NCBI GenBank assembly: GCA_039583875.1 | Contig: CM077162.1 | Span: 67,329,259-67,393,258 of the forward strand | Length of the DNA stretch: 64,000 nt | Reading direction: 5' to 3' | Source of the DNA: Platanthera guangdongensis | Lineage: Eukaryota > Streptophyta > Magnoliopsida > Asparagales > Orchidaceae | In this document: positions 59,634 to 64,000 of the stretch, one piece after another | How positions within the stretch are numbered: the stretch's first letter is position 1 | How the letters are laid out: each line of letters opens with the position of its first letter | Translations under genes and position numbers: made by a program | The notes under the pieces: model-generated | The model's database searches: none | Told to the model about the DNA's origin: nothing | What the model saw: the letters and a program-made list of their open reading frames with translations, nothing else

Positions 59634-61027
59634 ATGAATATCGCAGTAAAGGGCAATTGTTGCCTCCTGACGTGTCGCTCGCTGCTCCCTTCGACGCCGC
59701 TTGTTGTCTTGGCGAGCGATGGTCATCGTCTCCCTTCTTCCTCCTCCTCGACCTCCCTCCTGTTGATTTCTGTTCCTCCTCTCTTCTTGATACTGCTGCC
59801 TCGCTGGTCTCCATTGGGGGCGATTCTCTGGATATTGCAATCGCCTTTCCTCCCTTCCTCCTTCCCGAGCTTCCGTCGGCCTTCTCTTTTCCTTCCTTTG
59901 AGGCCTTTCCTGCCTCCTTTCCTCAACCCTCGTGGGTTCTTCTTTCTTCATTCTCTCTTCTCTCCTTGGCTCTTCCTTCTTCCTTTCCTCTTTCCTTTCC
60001 TCCTTCCTTTCTGACATCCTCCTCGACTTTGACCGCGAAGGTCAGTTCCCCTTCTCTCCGTCGCTATCTCCCCATCCAGTCTTGCTAAGAAATCTTTATT
60101 CTTCTCCTCCCCTCGAACAAAGGTGTTCGCCTTTTCTATCATTTCTTCAAAAGATCTCGGGGGATTGGACCTCATCTCCAAACTGAAGAGTCCTTGCTTC
60201 AACCCAAATTTGAGGGTCACCATCAAAGCAAAACTGTCCACCTCCTCCACTTCCAAAATCTCCTCTTGAAAACGGTCGATGTAATGCCCCAAACTCTCGT
60301 GTTGCCCTTGTACGATTTTGAAGAGGGCTGTTGCTTCCTTCTTCCTCTTCTTCGAAGTCGCGAACCTCTCCATAAGGCCCCGACGTAAATCTGAGAAGTA
60401 GTACACGGACCCTGCCGGTAGTTGATGGAACCAATCCCGAGCATTTCCCTTGAGGGTGATGGAGAAGAATCTGCATTTAAAGGCGTCGGACATGTTGCGA
60501 ATGGAGACGACGTCTTTAAACCACTGGAGGTGTCTGACAGGGTCGTCTCTGCCGGATTAGTACGTAAGAACGGGTTCCCTGAACCCTTCTGGAACCGGGG
60601 CGGCGAGGATCTCGTCACAGAAGGGGCTTCTCCCTCCCTGGCGGTGAAGAGTTTCATCCTCGCTGGATACGTCATACTCGTTGTATTGGCGAGTATCTCT
60701 GAACCTCGCCGGCGACATTGGATCCCGAAAACGGACCCCCTAGCTGCTCGCTGGATAAAGCCGCGACTGCATTGGTCGCTCTTCCCTTGCCCAAGCGGGC
60801 TCCTTTCCAGCTCGCCTCGGCGGCGCTTCTTCTTCTACCGGCGTCAGGCGACGAGGGGAAGTCGTCGTGACCTCTAGGCGTTGATCGAAACCAGTGACAA
60901 TGGTTTGCTCGATCTTCCTCGTGAACTCTTCAAACGCGGCCACTGTTACAAACTTGCCACCTCGCGCGCCGTCTCCTCCTACTGCCGAGTTGCCGACCAA
61001 CTCTCCTTGCTCGCCACCTATGGCCAT
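59634..61027 (-). pseudogene. gag of element F
   Basis: Start at ATG 61025-61027 (MAIGGEQGELVG), 38 bases inside the primer site. The frame holds a charged N-terminal part (VAAFEEFTRKIEQTIVTGFD), a stop near 60740, and TAA at 60557-60559. The conserved gag core is 60500-60050 (FKCRFFSITLKGNARDWFHQLP, ISTVFK-like helices, NTFVRGEEKNK). Near 60017 the reading moves to the pol frame with a very Glu/Arg-rich linker. A zinc-knuckle-like YCDIH..EGH remnant at ~59640 is interrupted by the TGA at 59631. Confidence 0.82.
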
Positions 61028-61064
61028 CTCACTCAACTCACAAAATTTCCTTCTTGGCTGCGAT

Positions 61065-61081
61065 CCACGCTCACCGCACCA
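61065..61081 (-). promoter_or_regulatory. Primer binding site of element F
   Basis: The minus strand reads TGGTGCGGTGAGCGTGG, 2-5 bases from the LTR end. It is not the Met type. It resembles the TGGCGCCGTCTGTGGG-type primer site of Tat elements with changes. Confidence 0.55.
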
Positions 61082-61083
61082 AG

Positions 61084-61706
61084 TGTTGAAGCCAGGAAAA
61101 ATCCCAAGCTCAGAATTCGGACCAAAGCCGCCTAAGGTTACTGTCTTAGAAGCCGGATCAGACGGCAAAGATGGCTAGAACGAAAAAACAGGTCAAACAG
61201 GACATTAGATGTTGCGGCAGGAAGGACCCACCACGTACCCGGATGCTCGAAAGGAGCAGCCCCTTCTCAACCAAAGATGGTCGAACTAGGTAAGAGGGAA
61301 GCTAGCTGGCGAGGTCACAAGATCGCGACTTGCTCTCCAAGGAAAAGGAATTCAAAGATTTAGCTAGTATCCCGAAACTGAAGCACGCGAGTATCCTGCT
61401 GAGGATTTCAAGTTCCTCACCTCGTACCCCTGGGGTCCTATTTATAGGCAAATGCAAGGGGGATGGGGGGTCATATTTATACCCCACCTCCCGGCGACTA
61501 GGCGACTTCCAGGGGAACTCGCATGGGCTGGGAGAGTATCTCGCCTAGTCGCCAACCTGGCGAGTATGCGAGGGGAGCTCGCCTATACTCGCCTAGGCCT
61601 TCCGCGATCTAAAATGTTGACTTTGACTCCTGTCTTGACTTGTTGACCTTGACTTCTGCTGACCTGATTGTGGTAGGACCCACCCTCGACGAATACGGGT
61701 TGTACA
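61084..61706 (-). repeat. 5' LTR of element F (~623 bp)
   Basis: On the minus strand it runs TGTACAACCCG...GGCTTCAACA. It carries a TATAAATAG box (61438-61446) downstream of a short palindrome cluster (61493-61600; GGCGAGTAT...CTCGCC and CGCCTAGTCGCC/GGCGACTAGGCG). Boundaries are inferred from the TG/CA ends and the primer site only, since no second LTR exists for comparison. Confidence 0.65.
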
Positions 61707-62041
61707 TGTACCTCCTCCAGTTGTTCCCATTTTTGTGTTTCCTTGTTTCTTTTACATTTTTTTTGGCATGCACGCCAAGATAGCTTAGGTGATTTGCTAC
61801 TATGTTTTTATGCGGTGTATAGTTGATGTGAACAATTTTGTTGTAAGGTCGTATGGCAAGATTACTCTTGTATAAATGTGAACAACTTCTGAGTTTTGTT
61901 TTATGTTTCTATCGTTTGTAATTGTGTTCGTGGTTGGAAAAATTCTTATATAATCTTTTAATACATGAGTTATGGTGATTATATGATGTGGGTCCCGATC
62001 GGACCCTGATATTATATAGTTATTGCATGGGAGGCATTACA
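61707..62041 (+). repeat. Gypsy LTR 3'-end remnant
   Basis: AT-rich sequence ending GGGAGGCATTACA. Its last ~60 bases resemble the end of LTR I (GGGTCCCGATCGGACCCTGAT against GGGCCCCGATCGGTCCTTCTG). It is followed by a GTGTGCGGGTGTGAG block also found after LTR I. The left side is cut by element F. Confidence 0.6.
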
Positions 62042-62097
62042 ACATGCGTAGGGCCGTGTGCGGGTGTGAGACGTGTGGATTGTCTGCGCTCAATTGG

Positions 62098-62365
62098 TGA
62101 TGAGAAGTGAAAAAACTTTATAATTAAGCGTGCTCGGGCGGCAGTAATTCTGGGATGGATGACCTCCTGGGAAGTCCCGGTAGGGGCGCTTAACTGGATC
62201 ACTTCTCATCAAAAGGAATGCTGCGACGTCCAACAACCTGCCAGTGGGCATGGAGAGGGGTTGGGGTGCATGGTCTGAAGACTATTTGAGGCTGAACTCT
62301 TTCGAGTGTGGTGTTGGGGTGCTGACGGCCGTCCTTTTGAGCCGTGTGCTGGGGTGTCCATTACA
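62098..62365 (+). mobile_element. 5S-rRNA-derived, Cassandra-like fragment 2
   Basis: 62122-62186 matches the plant 5S box A to box C region (TTAAGCGTGCTCGG, GGATGGATGACCTCCTGGGA). It is enclosed by a perfect 13-bp inverted repeat, TGATGAGAAGTGA (62098-62110) and TCACTTCTCATCA (62199-62211), replacing the normal 5S end helix. It then shares the CCAACAACCTGCCAGTGGGCA and GGAGAGGGGTTGGGGTGCA flank with fragment 1 and ends near CCATTACA. Not a functional rRNA gene: the 5' third is missing. Confidence 0.65.
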
Positions 62366-62521
62366 TATGGTTGCACACAACTACATGTAGGTTGGTGGCT
62401 TTGGCTGTTCAAATACTCCTCCACTATGGGTATTCTTATAGTGGGGTTTTTTTTGAACCTTCCACTCCCTCTATTTTGAGCCCTCCTCATAATGAGAAAT
62501 TTTGCTAATGGTAGCTCAAAT

Positions 62522-62535
62522 TCTCTATAAATAAA
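62522..62535 (+). promoter_or_regulatory. TATA-like box upstream of duplicated sequence
   Basis: CTCTATAAATAAAGG fits a plant TATA box, but no gene follows directly. 62366-62521 shows nothing else recognisable. Confidence 0.3.
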
Positions 62536-62549
62536 GGGGTACCCATCAC

Positions 62550-62930
62550 CACATATCGAGAAATTATTGTCTGATGAAGAGAACAATCGGGACTAGTATT
62601 ATCAGGCAACATAGCCAACTCGAATCCCCACACAAAAAATTGTATTGCATTTTACCTGAATCTAATGGTTCCTCTTAACCCCTGAGACGTCTAATGCTCG
62701 GACGCAAAAGCTAGCTCCATCTTGCACTAGGCCGGGCATATCACATATCGAGAAGTTACTGTCTGATGGAGAGGAGAGAATCATAACTAGTTCTATCAGG
62801 CCATGTGGACAGACTGAATTCCCACGCAATTTATTTTTGCAATTTATCGAAATCTAACCGTTTATATAAACTCCGAAGACCGCATCAGACATAAAACGAT
62901 ACCCACATACCTGGCTGTTATTGCGTTCTC
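62550..62930 (+). repeat. ~192-bp tandem duplication
   Basis: CACATATCGAGAAATTATTG at 62550 recurs as CACATATCGAGAAGTTACTG at 62742. Both copies share GTCTGATG(A/G)AGAG, ATCAGGC, GAATTCCCAC/GAATCCCCAC and AAATCTAA blocks. The two copies are diverged, so the duplication is old. 62931-63328 contains no supported gene. Confidence 0.7.
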
Positions 62931-63328
62931 TTGAGAATAATCATGCATTAAAAATTAATTAAGGGCATTGTTATAAGAGTCACATATTTGGCTAATGACA
63001 CCGCATTTTGTTAAAATTATGGAATATTGCACATTTAATATAAATAAGTAATTCATACACTTAGATTCCGTTTTGCATGATGGTGGTGCTTGTGATGGTT
63101 TAAATTGTAATTCGTTAACATTCAATCGGATGAAGTCCTTAGGTGGGGTTAACGTAGGACCATTCAACTCCCATATCCACGACCTATAATTGATTTTAGA
63201 TTAAATGTTTATTACACATCACATATTCTCTGTGCATTTATAAAATCCCGCTTTTTCACATGTGCATACAAATTACAATTACATCATAAAACATCTACAA
63301 AAATAATGGCGATCTCCAGTCGTGGTTC

Positions 63329-63550
63329 TCAATGCCCAGCACCTCTATGGCTAGGCCCGGAAGGCAGCCTCGTCATCCACATAGTCATGACCGGCATCCT
63401 TGCCTTCTCCGTCACGCCTGAGTTCCCTGCATGACGCCCCTGCTCCGTCCTTGCTGGCATCTGCCTCGACGCCGCTGCTCCTTGCTTGCTCACGACGAAG
63501 ATGACGGCGAGGAGGAAGAAGGCGACGAAGAGTTCGCTCCGCGCATTCAT
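63329..63550 (-). CDS. PIP/PIPL-type secreted signalling peptide precursor (73 aa)
   Basis: An open reading frame with ATG 63548-63550 and stop TGA 63329-63331, no intron. Residues 1-4 are followed by a hydrophobic signal-peptide core (LFVAFFLLAVIFVV, residues 7-20) and an Ala/Ser cleavage region (~25-28). A basic, variable middle follows, and the last 13 residues are RLPSGPSHRGAGH. The C-terminal SGPS...GxGH motif is the signature of plant PAMP-induced secreted peptides (PIP/PIPL, related to IDA); known precursors are about the same length. Family knowledge: the C-terminal peptide is released in the apoplast and perceived by a leucine-rich receptor kinase (RLK7 in Arabidopsis), boosting immune or growth responses. 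Coding GC is high, unlike the AT-rich flanks. An alternative upstream start would add 25 residues but weakens the signal peptide. Confidence 0.75.
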   Translation of the reverse strand: MNARSELFVAFFLLAVIFVVSKQGAAASRQMPARTEQGRHAGNSGVTEKARMPVMTMWMTRLPSGPSHRGAGH

Positions 63551-63593
63551 GGCAGAAGTTGCCCGCAGGAGTATCTCTTCGTTAAGTTTCTCT

Positions 63594-63606
63594 GTATATA
63601 AATAGA
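63594..63606 (-). promoter_or_regulatory. Candidate TATA box of the PIP-like gene
   Basis: The minus strand reads CTATTTATATACAG about 50 bases upstream of the ATG, giving a short 5' leader. Upstream 63607-64000 is otherwise featureless to me; no exact W-box TTGAC(C/T) oriented toward the gene was noticed. Confidence 0.5.
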
Positions 63607-64000
63607 AGGGGGTGTTGAATGGCATGCATATTTTGATATTAGAGTTTGGATTGAAAAGGCTTGTGCGGTAAAAGAAGAATTATACAACTCGTGTGTGGCA
63701 TGTGATTTGGTCGATGCGGGTAGTTGGCGGCAGTCAGAGTTTTGAACGATTTTTTTCGGATCTTGGACATTGTACGGAACCAGCACCTGCGTACTTCTTG
63801 CGTTCAAATGAGAGTGTTTGACGTGGCTTATAGCTAGCTTTTGCAGCCTACATTTTCTACTGCATGAGAGGTTTGAAGAGTTTTGTTGGAATTATTGGGG
63901 TGGTTTTGGCCGACTTAATTTGCAGTAGGGTCCATGGAGCTGGTGGTTTAAAAGGCATTTTTCTCACCTTAGTTTGACATTCACGCGCATCTTTAAATGC

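Larger units (their letters stand above)
54207..61706 (-). mobile_element. Ty3/gypsy element F, Tat lineage, lacking its 3' LTR
   Basis: Minus orientation: 5' LTR 61084-61706, primer site 61065-61081, gag-pol 55566-61027, and a 3' region with two tandem-repeat blocks (54207-54741 and 54861-55430). A second, archaeal-type RNase H after the RT-linked one is the hallmark of the Tat lineage, which is also known for hypervariable tandem repeats in its 3' UTR. No copy of the LTR is found at the left end, so the 3' LTR has been lost. Confidence 0.85.

Noticed and set aside
59485..60186. Serine/leucine/proline-rich plus-strand frames opposite F gag
   Set aside because: Antisense of the Glu/Arg/Lys-rich gag linker. 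Low complexity produces long open frames on both strands.
63370..63500. Alternative +2 frame overlapping the PIP-like gene, encoding an acidic tail (GHDYVDDEAAFRA)
   Set aside because: It is open for some distance but has no signal peptide and no convincing start. The main frame has both the signal peptide and the family motif. An old frameshift in this gene cannot be fully excluded.
1..64000. Endogenous pararetrovirus sequence
   Set aside because: All reverse transcriptases here sit in copia or gypsy gene orders with LTRs or primer sites. I saw no movement-protein or coat-protein-like region.

Overview
This is nuclear DNA of a flowering plant from a repeat-dense region. Almost all of it is LTR retrotransposons nested inside one another, with plant Ty1/copia and Ty3/gypsy protein motifs, tRNA-Met-type primer sites and 5S-rRNA-derived repeats. 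I see no tRNA genes, bacterial features or CRISPR. The only plausible host gene is a small, GC-rich, intronless gene at 63329-63550 (minus) for a secreted PIP-type signalling peptide. Its high GC hints at a monocot, but that is weak inference.

Layout from left to right. (1) 1-10931: copia element A1 (minus, SIRE/Maximus type with an extra ORF downstream of pol), its 3' LTR cut by the window edge. It sits in the pol of a related element, A2 (10932-18288). A2's 5' LTR is split by a 2,358-bp solo LTR (J, 14588-16945) flanked by the 5-bp duplication GTACA. (2) 18289-24332: gypsy LTR pieces and a decayed minus-strand gypsy pol (H). (3) 24333-27896: 5' LTR and gag of a plus-strand gypsy element (I), which interrupts H's gag. 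(4) 27897-46162: copia element B (minus, SIRE type). Its downstream ORF is split by a complete copia element G (30361-38525; two LTRs, primer site, polypurine tract, one nearly open polyprotein frame, target duplication GCTTT). (5) 46163-50097: 5' LTR and gag of plus-strand copia element C, which truncates B's gag. (6) 50098-53917: fragments D (minus) and E (plus) of SIRE-type copia elements, joined head to head. (7) 53918-54206: a 5S-rRNA-derived, Cassandra-like fragment. (8) 54207-61706: Tat-lineage gypsy element F (minus) with dual RNase H and tandem repeats in its 3' region, lacking a 3' LTR. (9) 61707-64000: a gypsy LTR remnant, a second 5S-derived unit, a ~192-bp duplication and the PIP-like gene.

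The retroelement genes are decayed mainly by isolated stop codons of the C-to-T type (CAG to TAG, CGA to TGA, TGG to TGA or TAG), with few frameshifts. This fits cytosine methylation followed by deamination. The most striking unexplained structure is that at least seven unrelated LTR families here each carry an array of short perfect or near-perfect palindromes in the U3 part of the LTR, each with its own sequence. In the A family the same palindrome also sits inside the gag coding region and just upstream of the downstream ORF. A second curiosity is the gag-pol junction of A1 and A2: gag stops and pol is in the +1 frame, and the two are separated by a conserved 40-nt GT...AG segment whose removal would join the frames exactly.
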